From Bradyrhizobium iriomotense (GTDB lineage Bacteria; Pseudomonadota; Alphaproteobacteria; Rhizobiales; Xanthobacteraceae), in assembly GCF_018129405.1 (NCBI RefSeq), contig NZ_JAFCLP010000017.1, forward strand, positions 1 to 64,000: DNA of 64,000 nucleotides, in the 5' to 3' direction. Numbering within the stretch: position 1 is the stretch's first letter; every line of letters begins with the position of its first letter. Both the position numbers and the translations under genes were made by a program. Of this stretch, positions 36,011 through 45,230 are shown one piece after another. The notes under the pieces are model-generated. The model ran no database searches. It worked only from the letters and a program-made list of their open reading frames with translations, and was not told the DNA's origin.

Positions 36011-38236
36011 TCAGAATTTCGCCGCCACCGTCAGCCGGACCGCAAGCGGCTCGGCCGGATGGACGTGACGGTCCGCGACGCCCTCGATGGGCTCGCCCGG
36101 CAGTCGCGACAGATAATAGTACTCGATCTGGTTGGTCTGGGCGTTGAAGAGGTTGAGCACGTCGAGTTGCACCCGAACGCCGTTGTCGAATTTGTAGCCG
36201 GCGCGTGCATTGAAGATCAGCGACGATCGCGAACGAACGCTGTCGTCCTCGATCAGGGGGCGTGGACCGAAATAGCGCGCCTTCAGCGCGCCGAACCAGC
36301 CGGTGTCGCCGCCAACGGTGATTGCGCCGCTCGCCACCCACGCCGGCGCGCCGGGGATGCGGGCCCCGGCCGGATCGAAATCGGTGAAGCGGGCGTGGGT
36401 ATGGGCGACGTCGAGATCGACCGTCATCCACGGCAGCGGCTTGTACTGGTTCGTCCACTCGACACCGACGCGGCGGCTGGGGCGGCTCGGCTCTGTGGTG
36501 CCGGCGTCGCCGACGAACAGCAGCTCCGAGTCGAAATCGAGCACGAAGACCGCGAGCGAGCTGGTCAGACCCTCGATCGGTTTGGTGCGCAGGCCAAGCT
36601 CGGCACCGCGCGAGCGCACCAGCAGCGGCACGCGGTCGAGCGGCGTGACCTTGTCGTTGGGATCGACCGTGATCGTCGCGCCGCGGATATCGTTGCTGTG
36701 CAGGCCGTAGCCGGCATTGGCGTAGAACTCGGTCCTGTACCAGGGACCGAGCACGAGACCGGCCTTCGGGCTCGCCATCGACGCCTGAGCGCTACCCGAA
36801 TTCTGCGGCGTGTCGCTGAAGACGTGTCCGGCGAAGACATCTTCCCGGATGCCGACGGTGGTGCGCAGCCAGTCGGTCCAGCGCGTGGTCGTATCGGTCC
36901 AGAGCCCGACATTGCCCTCCTGCACGCGGTCGTCGCGCACGGTCGAGAGCCAATTGCGCTGCTCGGTCTTGAACAGGCCGACATGAATGTCGTCATAGCG
37001 GCTCTGCACGCCGACGCGGGTTTGCACCTCGCGCCCGGCGAAGCGCCAATCGAACGCATGCCGGGCATCGACGCCGCCAAAGCTGCGGCGGTCGAGCTGG
37101 CTGAACTGGTCGCCATTGACGGGGTTGTCGAGAAAGTAGGTGAAATCGTTGAAGAGCCGCAGATCGGAGCGCACGACATAGGCGCGGACATTGGTTTGTC
37201 CGTAGTCGCCTGACTGCGCCCAGCTGCCGGACAGGCTGAACCGGCTGGACGTGCCGCCGTCGGTCGGATCGAGCGTGCCGAGACGATCGATCAGGCCCTG
37301 GTCGATCGCGCGTTGCGCAACCTGGTCGGTGGAATTCCAGCCGTTGGAATAGGCCATCGCCGTCAGAGTCAGGCCGTCGGTCGCCGTGCCCTGGCTGTAA
37401 CGCAGGACGCCGTTCAGCTTGCGCACGTCATCCGGCGATTGCCACGGGCCATCATATTTCGTGGCCTCGAGCGCCGTCAGCAGCGTGCCGGCGCCGACAG
37501 AGTTCGACGTTGCCGCCAGGGCGCGGCGATAGCCGAAGCTGCCGAAGGTCATCTCTGCGATGTTGTGCGGCAGCTTGTCGACATAGTCGATCGCCACGGC
37601 GCCCGCGGATGCGAAATCGCCCTGGTCGGCGAAATACGGTCCTTTTCGCACATCGACGGACCGGATCAGCTCGGGGATCAGGAAATTGATGTCGGCGTAG
37701 CCTTGTCCATGCCCGTGCGTCGGCATGTTGACGGGCATGCCGTCGACGCTGATCGCCAGATCGGTACCGTGATCGAGATTGAAGCCGCGCAGGAAATACT
37801 GATTGGCTTTGCCCTCGCCGGAGTGCTGGGTGACGATCAGGCCCGGCACCGCTTCAAGGGCCTCGCCAGGCCGCGAGAACGGGACGGCGTTGACCTCTTT
37901 GCCACTGACGCGAACGGCGCTGGCGGCGGTGGGCTGCAAGGCCGACGGACTGGCGGGCGCCGCACCGGCCGCGCCCCCGCCTTCAGTCGTGCTGTCCGTG
38001 CGAGCGGCAGTGTGATTGCGCGGACTCGCGCCTTTCGGCGGTTTCTTGCGAGCGAGTCGTTTCGGAGGCTGTTCCTCCGCCGCGACGGTGACCGGCGGCA
38101 GCTCGGCGGCCGCGCTGCGTTCCTGGGCCGCAACCGGGAATGCACACAGGGCGGACGATGCGGCGGCCGAAAACATCCGCAACAAGGTCCCACGCACCGC
38201 CACGTCTCCGCACCACAGCCATTTCAGCAGCGTCAC
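36011..38236 (-). CDS. TonB-dependent outer-membrane receptor
   Basis: 741 residues: N-terminal signal region (MFSAAASSALCAFPVAAQE from an internal ATG at 38176) and a basic, Pro-rich linker. The plug domain (about 105-230) has VNAVPFSRPGEALEAVPGL and the RGFNLDHGTDLAISVDGMPVN segment, and a 22-strand-type barrel ends AVRLTVAAKF with the terminal Phe required for assembly. No TonB box can be named with certainty. The ligand is unknown; the nearby HupE-type genes suggest a metal chelate. Start GTG 38236 or ATG 38176. A 9-bp inverted repeat lies just upstream. Confidence 0.9.
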   Translation of the reverse strand: MTLLKWLWCGDVAVRGTLLRMFSAAASSALCAFPVAAQERSAAAELPPVTVAAEEQPPKRLARKKPPKGASPRNHTAARTDSTTEGGGAAGAAPASPSALQPTAASAVRVSGKEVNAVPFSRPGEALEAVPGLIVTQHSGEGKANQYFLRGFNLDHGTDLAISVDGMPVNMPTHGHGQGYADINFLIPELIRSVDVRKGPYFADQGDFASAGAVAIDYVDKLPHNIAEMTFGSFGYRRALAATSNSVGAGTLLTALEATKYDGPWQSPDDVRKLNGVLRYSQGTATDGLTLTAMAYSNGWNSTDQVAQRAIDQGLIDRLGTLDPTDGGTSSRFSLSGSWAQSGDYGQTNVRAYVVRSDLRLFNDFTYFLDNPVNGDQFSQLDRRSFGGVDARHAFDWRFAGREVQTRVGVQSRYDDIHVGLFKTEQRNWLSTVRDDRVQEGNVGLWTDTTTRWTDWLRTTVGIREDVFAGHVFSDTPQNSGSAQASMASPKAGLVLGPWYRTEFYANAGYGLHSNDIRGATITVDPNDKVTPLDRVPLLVRSRGAELGLRTKPIEGLTSSLAVFVLDFDSELLFVGDAGTTEPSRPSRRVGVEWTNQYKPLPWMTVDLDVAHTHARFTDFDPAGARIPGAPAWVASGAITVGGDTGWFGALKARYFGPRPLIEDDSVRSRSSLIFNARAGYKFDNGVRVQLDVLNLFNAQTNQIEYYYLSRLPGEPIEGVADRHVHPAEPLAVRLTVAAKF

Positions 38237-38248
38237 GCTCTAGCAGGG

Positions 38249-38280
38249 CAGTATGACGATGCAGCAACAATGTCATACTG
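38249..38280. promoter_or_regulatory. 9-bp inverted repeat upstream of the TonB receptor gene
   Basis: CAGTATGAC (38249-38257) and GTCATACTG (38272-38280) form a perfect inverted repeat with a 14-nt spacer, 13 bp before the GTG start of the receptor on the minus strand. It could be a repressor operator or an mRNA leader hairpin. No known metal-regulator consensus was matched. Confidence 0.5.
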
Positions 38281-38482
38281 GGGCCCGGAGCCGGTGTCGA
38301 GGTGTGCAATGATCGCAAGGCGGGGAAACATCGGGAAGGTCGCGGATGTTTCGCACAAGTGTCACATCGGCGGCCGATAAGCCTTGCTCCCGGTGCTCAG
38401 TGCCTGGCGAGCCGCTGGTCTTGCCTAAGCTGGCCGCCAGTCTCCGTGACTGAGAATCTTGCGCGTTGCTCCCGACAGGCCG

Positions 38483-39148
38483 ATGACGAGGAACATGAGA
38501 GGGCACAAGGCGGCACGGCGGATATCGGTGGGCTTCATGCTCGTGCTGGCGCCTCTGCTCGACGTGTCCGCCGCGACCTCGGCGCTGCCGGCGGATTTTT
38601 CGGATATCGATGTCCCAGGCTTCAGCGGTCCGACGTCCAGCCTTGGGGAGTCTCCCGCAACGTTGGCACCGGTCGTTTCCGCGGCGCCATCGCGGTCTCC
38701 CGTCAATCGGGAGGCGATGCGCGGCAATCCGCTCTGGGCAGTCCCGCTTGCGGCGCTGTCGGAGACGAACGAACGGCCGATCTTCTCGGCCTCGCGGCGA
38801 CCGCCGCCGGTGATTTCGGTGCCTGCATCGCAAGCGCCGCCGATACCGTCCGGCCCGCCGCCGGCCGAACTGCGGCTCGTGCTGGTCGGAACCGTCGTCG
38901 GCGGTGACCAGAGTGTCGGGATTTTCGTCGACGAGACGAGCAAGGCCACGCTGCGCTTGAAGCTCGACGGAAACTACCAGGGCTGGCGACTGAGTTCGGT
39001 GCACCAGCGCGAGGTGACGATGGTGCGCGGTGACCTGAGCGAAACGCTGACATTCCCGAAAGCAGGCGGAGCTACGCCCGCGACAGGACCGGCGGTTGCG
39101 GAAAGTGCGGTGAAGCGAGGCAGCTCGCACACGGCTCAGTACGATTGA
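38483..39148 (+). CDS. GspC/GspN-like type II secretion-related protein
   Basis: 221 residues from ATG 38483 (ATG 38495, preceded by GAGGA, is also plausible). One N-terminal membrane segment (about 15-32), then a Pro/Ser-rich linker. The stretch NPLWAVPLAALSETNERPIFSASRRPPP is typical of GspC/GspN-like proteins, and a small homology-region-type domain (ELRLVLVGTVVGG...SVGIFV...YQGWRLSSV) follows. No other secretion genes are in the window, so it is an orphan here. The exact subfamily is uncertain. Confidence 0.7.
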   Translation: MTRNMRGHKAARRISVGFMLVLAPLLDVSAATSALPADFSDIDVPGFSGPTSSLGESPATLAPVVSAAPSRSPVNREAMRGNPLWAVPLAALSETNERPIFSASRRPPPVISVPASQAPPIPSGPPPAELRLVLVGTVVGGDQSVGIFVDETSKATLRLKLDGNYQGWRLSSVHQREVTMVRGDLSETLTFPKAGGATPATGPAVAESAVKRGSSHTAQYD

Positions 39149-39236
39149 ATGAGTCAAAGGCAGACATCGCTGCGCGGTCGCCAGCCTCAAGAGCCGGCAC
39201 ACTGACTTGGAACTCCCAAACCAACGCAGTCCGGCT

Positions 39237-39863
39237 TTAGAAGCTCGCGGCCATTGCAGCGAGGCGCTGATAGGCCCTTTCACGGGCGGCATCGATCGGC
39301 TGCTGCGGTCCGGTGGTTGGACTGATCAGTATGAAACGGACATTGCTGATTCCAACAAAGCGCAGGATTTCGCGCAGGTAAGGCGTTGCCATGTCGACGC
39401 GGCCGCGATTCATGCCGGTGGCAAAATCGCTGCCGCTGGCGATGATCACCAGCGTCGGCCGATCGGTCAGCAGCGGCAAATAGCCCTGCGATGGATCGAA
39501 GCCAAAGGTCAGTCCGGGCTGGACGATGACGTCGAACCACTGCTTGAGCTTGTAGGGGATGCCAAAATTCCACATCGGGGTCGAGATCAGCACCCGATCG
39601 GCGAGCGAAAAGCGCAGTGCCATTCGCTCGGCCTCGGCGAAGCTTGCGCGTTGCGCCTCGGTGAATGCCTCAGCTTTCATGCGCGCGTATTTGGCCTCTA
39701 CGATGGAACCCCTGAACTCCGGCATCCGCTCACGCCAGAGGTCCACGACATCGACGTCCCAATCCGGCCGGGCCTGGCGGAAGCGATCGAGGAAGACGCG
39801 CGCGCCGGCGGTCGATTCGGACTCGGCGCGGGGCGAGCAGGACAGATGCAGGAGCTTTGCCAC
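39237..39863 (-). CDS. FMN-dependent NADH-azoreductase / quinone reductase-like protein
   Basis: 208 residues of the flavodoxin-like fold: LLHLSCSPRAESESTAGARVFLDRF (phosphate-binding start) and TPMWNFGIPYKLKQWFDVIVQPGLTFGF, characteristic of AzoR. It reduces azo dyes, quinones or other electron acceptors with NAD(P)H. It is the last gene of the long catabolic cluster; its GTG start is 3 bp after the upstream stop, with GGATGAG as ribosome-binding site. It probably disposes of, or protects from, quinoid intermediates of the pathway (inference). Confidence 0.88.
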   Translation of the reverse strand: MAKLLHLSCSPRAESESTAGARVFLDRFRQARPDWDVDVVDLWRERMPEFRGSIVEAKYARMKAEAFTEAQRASFAEAERMALRFSLADRVLISTPMWNFGIPYKLKQWFDVIVQPGLTFGFDPSQGYLPLLTDRPTLVIIASGSDFATGMNRGRVDMATPYLREILRFVGISNVRFILISPTTGPQQPIDAARERAYQRLAAMAASF

Positions 39864-39866
39864 GGC

Positions 39867-41441
39867 TCATCCCAGTGCTCTGATCACGGTATCGGCCCTG
39901 GTTACGACCGCGACGTTCTGCATGGCAAAATTGATCGAGGCATTGTGCCAGTCGGCATTCATGGTCGAGCAGCAATCTTCGGGCACGATCATGAAATAGC
40001 CCTTGTCGGCGCCGGTCCGCGCCGTGTGTTCGACCGACATGTTGGTCCAGGCGCCGGTATTGATGATCATGTCGCGGCCGGTCGCTTTCAGGATCGTCTC
40101 CAGCCGCGTGCCCTCCCAGGCGCTCATCCGCATCTTCTCGACGACGAAGTCACCGGGCCGTGGCTCGAGGCCTGAGACCGGGGCCGCGCCCCAGCTTCCG
40201 CGCACCATCGCCTTGCTGTCGACGAGCCCTTCGAACAAAGGGGCGTTGAGCGTGACGCCGGGCGCGCCGGGCTCGACGACGAACCAGACATGGATGATGG
40301 CGACGCCGCGGGCGCGTGCGGCTTCCGCCAGGCGCCGGACATTCTCCACGACATGCTGTTGCTTCGCGTGACCCGGTGCGCCTGACTCGGCGAAGGCGCC
40401 GCCGTCCATGATGACGTCGTTCTGGAGATCCTGGATGATCATGGCGCAGCGTTGCGGATCGAGCCGCATCTCGTCCTCGGCGAGGACAGGCGAGGCCGGT
40501 GGCGAGCTCGGGCCTGCTCCGCTGCCGGCGCGCCGGCCGGTCATATAGGGCTCATGGCGCGGACCGACTTTGGTCGGAATCGCGTACACCGAATGGGTCG
40601 AGGTGAGATAGAGCGTGCGGAAATCCGGCCCTCCCCAGGCGAGGTTGGCGACAAGCTCGGGCACGCGGACCTTGCCGAGCAGCTCGCCGCGCGGCGAATA
40701 GACCCAGACGCCGCCGGGTGCGGTCACCCAGACATTGCCGTGCTGATCGCACTTCATGCCGTCCGGCAGGCCCGGCTCGAGCTCGGACTTGATGCCGCTC
40801 GCGAACACCCGCGCATTCGCCAGCGAACCGTCGCCGTTGACGTCGAACACGCGGATCAGGGCTTGTACGGTGTCGTTGACATAGAGCAGCTTCTCGTCCG
40901 GCGAGAAGCAAAGTCCGTTCGGCTGATCGAACAGATTGCGCTCGACCACGAGCTTCGGCTCGCCTCCGGGCACGACCCGGTAGACGCCCTGAAAGCCGAG
41001 CTGGCGCGGTCGCTCGACGCCATAGACCGGCATCCGCCCATACCAGGGGTCCGAGAAATAGATTGCACCGGAGGAGTGCACGCAGACATCGTTCGGGCTG
41101 TTGAGCTCCTGGCCGCCGAAATGCGAAGCGAGCACCTCCCGCCGTCCGTCAGGACGCTCGCGGACCAGCGACGAGGTCGCGTGCTCGCAGACGATCAGAT
41201 TGAGCTCGGCATCATAGGTCATGCCGTTGCATTTGTTCGAGGGACGTCTGACCTCGACGACGCCGCGCCGCGCATCCCAGCGCCGTCGCACGTCACCCGG
41301 CATGTCCGAGAACAGCAGGTAGTGATCGGCCGGATGCCAGATCGGCCCCTCCGTGAAGTCGAAGCCGGTGCCGATCTGCGCGACAGGCGCGTAGGGGTCG
41401 ATCAAGTTCTCGAACTCGCTTCGCAGGGTGACATGCGTCAT
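39867..41441 (-). CDS. SMP-30/gluconolactonase fused to an isochorismatase-like domain
   Basis: 524 residues. Residues 1-300 form a six-bladed SMP-30/gluconolactonase domain with the usual metal ligands recognisable: Glu31 (EGP), Asn117 (SPND), Asn175 (QPNG) and Asp227 (LPDG). A Pro/Gly/Ser linker (about 302-322) joins an isochorismatase-like domain (about 328-524). In that domain Asp338 (QDLQND) and Lys436 (VVEKMR) of the cysteine-hydrolase triad are kept, but the Cys position reads NMSVEHTA (Ser469), so amidase chemistry is doubtful. It suggests lactone opening followed by a linked step. Start 41441 from domain homology; the frame is open to 41645. Confidence 0.85.
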   Translation of the reverse strand: MTHVTLRSEFENLIDPYAPVAQIGTGFDFTEGPIWHPADHYLLFSDMPGDVRRRWDARRGVVEVRRPSNKCNGMTYDAELNLIVCEHATSSLVRERPDGRREVLASHFGGQELNSPNDVCVHSSGAIYFSDPWYGRMPVYGVERPRQLGFQGVYRVVPGGEPKLVVERNLFDQPNGLCFSPDEKLLYVNDTVQALIRVFDVNGDGSLANARVFASGIKSELEPGLPDGMKCDQHGNVWVTAPGGVWVYSPRGELLGKVRVPELVANLAWGGPDFRTLYLTSTHSVYAIPTKVGPRHEPYMTGRRAGSGAGPSSPPASPVLAEDEMRLDPQRCAMIIQDLQNDVIMDGGAFAESGAPGHAKQQHVVENVRRLAEAARARGVAIIHVWFVVEPGAPGVTLNAPLFEGLVDSKAMVRGSWGAAPVSGLEPRPGDFVVEKMRMSAWEGTRLETILKATGRDMIINTGAWTNMSVEHTARTGADKGYFMIVPEDCCSTMNADWHNASINFAMQNVAVVTRADTVIRALG

Positions 41442-41460
41442 CGGTCGATCCTCGACAACA

Positions 41461-42309
41461 TCAGGCCGGGAACCAGTTACGCGCGGGCAAGGACTGCACG
41501 ACCGGTCCGGGGACCTGATCGTGCAGTCGGCCGACGACGTTGCCGCCTTCGATCTTGGCGGGGCGGTCATGCACCGGCAGCAGGTAGCGCGAATTGCTGA
41601 GCAGCTTCTTGATCGCCGCCTTTTCCGCACGCTTGCTGGTGCCATGGTTGCCGGTGGTGCGCGGCTCCCAATCGTGGATCTCGTGGAAGGGCGTGACGAT
41701 CTGGTCGTTGAAGTCGTAGATCACGTCGCCGCAGATGGTCGCGATGCCGTCGGCGGTATGGACGATGATGTTCATCGAGCCCTCGGTGTGGGCGTTGGCG
41801 GCATCGCAATAGACGCCGGGCATCAGTTCGATCGGGCCGGTGATTTCGAGGTCGAGGAAGCGCAACGCGCTCTTGGTGTGCAGGCGGTCGATCAGGTGCT
41901 TGATGTCAGGCGCCGGATATTGCGGGTGCATCAGGCCGGAGACGGAATATTCGAGCTCCCGGCGGTTGACGACGACGGTCGTGTTCATCGGGAACAGATC
42001 GTCCTTGCCGGCATGGTCGATGTGCAGATGGGTGTGGCAGACGAAGCGCACGTCGCCCATGCGGACGCCGTGGCGCGCAAGCTGGTTCTCGATCATGTGC
42101 TCATGGTATTGCAGACCCCGCATGCCCAGCGTCTCCATGATCTGGTTGGAGCGATAGCCGGTGTCGACCACGACCGGATAGGGGCCGCCGAGGATCAGAA
42201 AGCCGAGGGTGAGGACGCGACGGGTACGGCCGCAGTCGCGGCCGAGCACCAGAAAGCTCGATTCCAGCTCGATATCGCCGTAGTCCAGGATCTTGATCTC
42301 CAGCGCCAT
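41461..42309 (-). CDS. Metallo-beta-lactamase-fold lactonase (AHL-lactonase-like)
   Basis: 282 residues. The HxHxDH motif is present (His94, His96, Asp98, His99 in HTHLHIDHAG), with the third His in NAHTEGS, the bridging Asp in CGDVIYDF and a late His in LPVHDRP, as in the AHL lactonase/AttM group. It should bind two metal ions and open lactone rings. Being inside a catabolic cluster, it more likely acts on a pathway lactone than on a quorum signal; this is inference. GAGGGAAAC precedes the ATG. The SMP-30 fusion gene follows 19 bp downstream. Confidence 0.88.
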   Translation of the reverse strand: MALEIKILDYGDIELESSFLVLGRDCGRTRRVLTLGFLILGGPYPVVVDTGYRSNQIMETLGMRGLQYHEHMIENQLARHGVRMGDVRFVCHTHLHIDHAGKDDLFPMNTTVVVNRRELEYSVSGLMHPQYPAPDIKHLIDRLHTKSALRFLDLEITGPIELMPGVYCDAANAHTEGSMNIIVHTADGIATICGDVIYDFNDQIVTPFHEIHDWEPRTTGNHGTSKRAEKAAIKKLLSNSRYLLPVHDRPAKIEGGNVVGRLHDQVPGPVVQSLPARNWFPA

Positions 42310-42339
42310 ACGTTTCCCTCCTGTCTCGTTTCTTGTCTG

Positions 42340-43224
42340 TCAAAGCCGATAGACGCGCGACGCCGTCGCCCTGAAGATCGCGTCCTGCTGTTTGGTGCTC
42401 AGCGATGCGGCGGCGGTTCGAAAGGCACCGACGAGCTCGCGATAGCTGGTCCACAACTTCTCGATCGGGAAATTGGAGCCGAACAGGCAACGCTCGGCGC
42501 CGAAGATCGCGACCGCGTCGGTGAGCACGGCGGCGATATGCGCGGGATCGTTGCGATGGATGAAGGTGCCGAGCCCGGACAGTTTTGAGACCACGTTCGG
42601 ACGGGCCGCGAGCCGGGCCATCCCGGCGCGCCAGGCCGCGCGTCCCGCAGGCGAGAGATCCTCCAGCATGCCGGCATGCTGGAGAATGAATGTCACTTGG
42701 GGACAGGCCTCGGCAAGCGCCGCGGCCTCCGGCATCTGCGGAGTGAAGACCTGCAGGTCGAAGCTCCAGCCGTAATCGGCCAAATGCGCGACGTTGCGGC
42801 GGATCGTGGGATCGGCGCAGAGATCCGGACGCGCCGCGAAGCGGTACAGCGGATTCTCGTGCCAGTGCAGCTGCATGCGCACCCCGCGCAGCAGCGGATA
42901 GCGTTTCAGGCGGTCGAGCTGCGGGCGCACGTCGTCGGCCGCGAAATTGGCGTAGGCGACGATAGCATGCGGCCAGCCGTATTCCTCGGCCGTGCGCTGC
43001 ACCCAGGCTGCTTCCTCCTCGAAATGCTCGGGCGCCCAATTGGTCTGCACATAGACGGAGCGGGTAACGCCGGCGTCCTTGAGATCGTCGAGATATTCCT
43101 CGATCGGATAGTCGCGGCGGATCGGCTCGTAAGGTCCGAAGATGCGCGGCTGCATGGGGCCGGTCAGCCAGGGCAGGTCGGCCTGCCGCCAGATGTGATG
43201 ATGGCCGTCGACAATATCGTTCAC
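42340..43224 (-). CDS. Amidohydrolase-2 family hydrolase
   Basis: 294 residues. It starts with the metal motif DGHHHIW typical of Amidohydro_2/fuconolactonase-type TIM barrels, followed by VYVQTNWAPEHFEEEAAWVQ, LRGVRMQLHWHE, FILQHAGML and CLFGSNFPIEKLW, where the Asp of the usual GSDFP is replaced by Asn. Relatives hydrolyse lactones or decarboxylate aromatic acids. The missing Asp may affect metal use. The GTG start overlaps the VWA gene stop (GTGA), so it is translationally coupled to the Cox-type genes. Confidence 0.86.
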   Translation of the reverse strand: MNDIVDGHHHIWRQADLPWLTGPMQPRIFGPYEPIRRDYPIEEYLDDLKDAGVTRSVYVQTNWAPEHFEEEAAWVQRTAEEYGWPHAIVAYANFAADDVRPQLDRLKRYPLLRGVRMQLHWHENPLYRFAARPDLCADPTIRRNVAHLADYGWSFDLQVFTPQMPEAAALAEACPQVTFILQHAGMLEDLSPAGRAAWRAGMARLAARPNVVSKLSGLGTFIHRNDPAHIAAVLTDAVAIFGAERCLFGSNFPIEKLWTSYRELVGAFRTAAASLSTKQQDAIFRATASRVYRL

Positions 43225-44342
43225 GCAGCTCTCCTTCGTCCCAGTGCCAGTACATGGGCGACGATCGAGGCGCTCGATCCGCCGTCCACGAGATCGTCGA
43301 CGAACCGTTCGATCGCGACCAGCGCTTCGGTTTGCGGTCGGAACGCCGGACCTGTCGCGAGCGGCGTCAGCCAGCTCAGGCGCCAGGCCCGCCGCGACAA
43401 TTTCGCGACGGCATCGCGAAGGGCGTCGGGCTCGCCGCGCTCGAGCCCGTCGGACACGATGACCACGGCGGCGCCGCGGGCATAGCCGCTGAACCGCGGG
43501 ACCGCCAGGAACGCTTGCAGCGCGTCGCCAATGCGGGTGCCGCCGTCCCAGTCGCTGACGAGATGGGCGGCCGCGCCCAGCGCCTGTTCGCGGCGCTTTA
43601 GCCGCAGCGCGCGGGTGACGCGGGTGAGCCGCGTTCCGAAGGTGAAGACCTCGACATTAGGTGCGGCCTGCATCAGCGCATGCGCGAGCTTCATGTTCTC
43701 CTCGGTACGGGTCTTCATCGAGCCGGAGACGTCGATCAGCAGCAGGATCTTGCGCGGGCGCTGCCGCCGCTTCATGTGGCCGAGCCGCAAAATCTCGCCG
43801 TCGCTGCGGACGCTGTCGCGCAAGGTGCGGCGGAGATCGGCAAAGGGGCCGCGGCGGGTCCGCATGCGGCGGTGCCCGCGCCGCCGCGGCAGGCGCCGCG
43901 GGGCCTCGCGTGCCAGGCGCCGGAGCGCATCGGACGTGGAGAGCTGCGCGAAGCGGCGCTCGACCAGCGCCTCGGTGCGCGTCGCGGTCAGGCCGGACTC
44001 ATTGGCGTCATCGGAGAGCAGGGGCTCTTCGTCGCCGCGACCCTCCTCCTGGAGACGAACGGTTTCGTCGTCCTGGCCCTCGTCATCGCGTGCAATGGCC
44101 TCGCTGCCGCGGAAATGAAGGTCGAACAGCCGGTCGAAGGTGGCACGGCGCTCGGGTGGCGGGGCGAGGGTGGCGAGCGCAGACTGCCTGACGTCGTCGA
44201 GGTCGCGCGGACCGAGCAACGCGATCGCGACGAGAAAGGCGGTGGTCTGCTCCGGCGCAACCGCGAAATCGTTGGCGCGCAGCAGCGCGACGAAGGAAAT
44301 GAAGATGCGGGCAGCGCGCGGAAGCAGTGGCTCGGTGCTCAT
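43221..44342 (-). CDS. VWA-domain protein, CoxE-like
   Basis: 373 residues. A variable acidic N-terminal part and a basic middle (RRLPRRRGHRRMRTRRG) precede a VWA domain with the MIDAS motif DVSGSMKTRT. CoxE-type VWA proteins work with a MoxR-type ATPase (CoxD) to mature the active site of CO dehydrogenase-like molybdenum hydroxylases. Here its ATG overlaps the stop of the MoxR gene (ATGA), right after the large-subunit genes, so the same role is likely for this hydroxylase. Confidence 0.87.
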   Translation of the reverse strand: MSTEPLLPRAARIFISFVALLRANDFAVAPEQTTAFLVAIALLGPRDLDDVRQSALATLAPPPERRATFDRLFDLHFRGSEAIARDDEGQDDETVRLQEEGRGDEEPLLSDDANESGLTATRTEALVERRFAQLSTSDALRRLAREAPRRLPRRRGHRRMRTRRGPFADLRRTLRDSVRSDGEILRLGHMKRRQRPRKILLLIDVSGSMKTRTEENMKLAHALMQAAPNVEVFTFGTRLTRVTRALRLKRREQALGAAAHLVSDWDGGTRIGDALQAFLAVPRFSGYARGAAVVIVSDGLERGEPDALRDAVAKLSRRAWRLSWLTPLATGPAFRPQTEALVAIERFVDDLVDGGSSASIVAHVLALGRRRAA

Positions 44343-45220
44343 GCGGTCGCCTCCGCGAGCATGGCATCGAGCCGGGGTGCGATGAAATGCAGATCCTCCT
44401 CGTCCTTCAGCGCCACGCCGATCGACCGCTTGAAGGCGTCGGGCCAGCGCGCGCCGCCCTTGTTGAGGAGCGTCGCGGCCTCGGCCCAGTCGACAGCTTC
44501 GGCGATGCCGGGCGCCTTGCTCAACGGCTCGCGCCGCAATTTCTCGACGGCCGCGACGACGGCGCGGGCCGTGGCTTCGGCGACGCTGGACGCGCGCATC
44601 ATGATGATCCGTGCTTCCCGCTCGGCGGTGGGATAGTCGATCCAGTGATAGACGCAGCGGCGGCGCAGGGCCTCGTGCAAATCGCGTGTCCGGTTCGAGG
44701 TGAGCACGACGACCGGCCGCTCGGCTGCGCGGACCGTGCCGCGCTCGGGAATGGAGATCTGGAAGTCGGAGAGGAATTCGAGCAGGAAGGCTTCGAACTC
44801 CTGGTCGGCACGGTCGATTTCGTCGATCAGCAGCACGGTTGAATCAGGCGCACGCAGTGCCGCCAGCATCGGACGCTCGATCAAAAAGGTCTCGCCATAG
44901 ATGTCGATGCTGTCGTCGCCGGCCTGGCGGATCGCGAGCATCTGGCGCGGATAGTTCCACTCATAGAGCGCAGCGGAAGAGTCGATGCCCTCGTAGCATT
45001 GCAGGCGGATGAGACGTCGGCCGAGCACGGCGGCAATGGCTTTTGCGGCTTCCGTCTTGCCGACGCCGGGCGCGCCCTCGAGCAGCAGAGGCTTGCCAAG
45101 CGCGAGCCCGAGATAGGCCGCAGTCGCAAGGCCCTCGTCGGCGAGGTAGTAGGCAGCCCGAAGCGCTCTCTCCAGCGACTCCGGACTATCAATGCCGACG
45201 ATGTTGCTGCGAACCGCCAC
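44339..45220 (-). CDS. MoxR-family AAA ATPase, CoxD-like
   Basis: 293 residues. Walker A GAPGVGKTE (about 52-60), Walker B VLLIDEIDRADQEFEAFLLEFLSD, sensor 1 TSNRTRDLHEALRRR and a C-terminal lid identify the MoxR group. In Oligotropha, CoxD helps build the Mo-Cu-S centre; here the partner is a non-CODH hydroxylase, so a general cofactor-insertion chaperone is likely. GTG start, 10 bp after the C-part of the large subunit. Confidence 0.9.
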   Translation of the reverse strand: MAVRSNIVGIDSPESLERALRAAYYLADEGLATAAYLGLALGKPLLLEGAPGVGKTEAAKAIAAVLGRRLIRLQCYEGIDSSAALYEWNYPRQMLAIRQAGDDSIDIYGETFLIERPMLAALRAPDSTVLLIDEIDRADQEFEAFLLEFLSDFQISIPERGTVRAAERPVVVLTSNRTRDLHEALRRRCVYHWIDYPTAEREARIIMMRASSVAEATARAVVAAVEKLRREPLSKAPGIAEAVDWAEAATLLNKGGARWPDAFKRSIGVALKDEEDLHFIAPRLDAMLAEATA

Positions 45221-45230
45221 GGCATTTCCC

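Noticed and set aside
41461-42309. Dedicated quorum-quenching AHL lactonase
   Set aside because: The motifs fit the family, but the gene is embedded in a catabolic cluster with two other lactone-type hydrolases, so a pathway lactone is more likely than a signal molecule.
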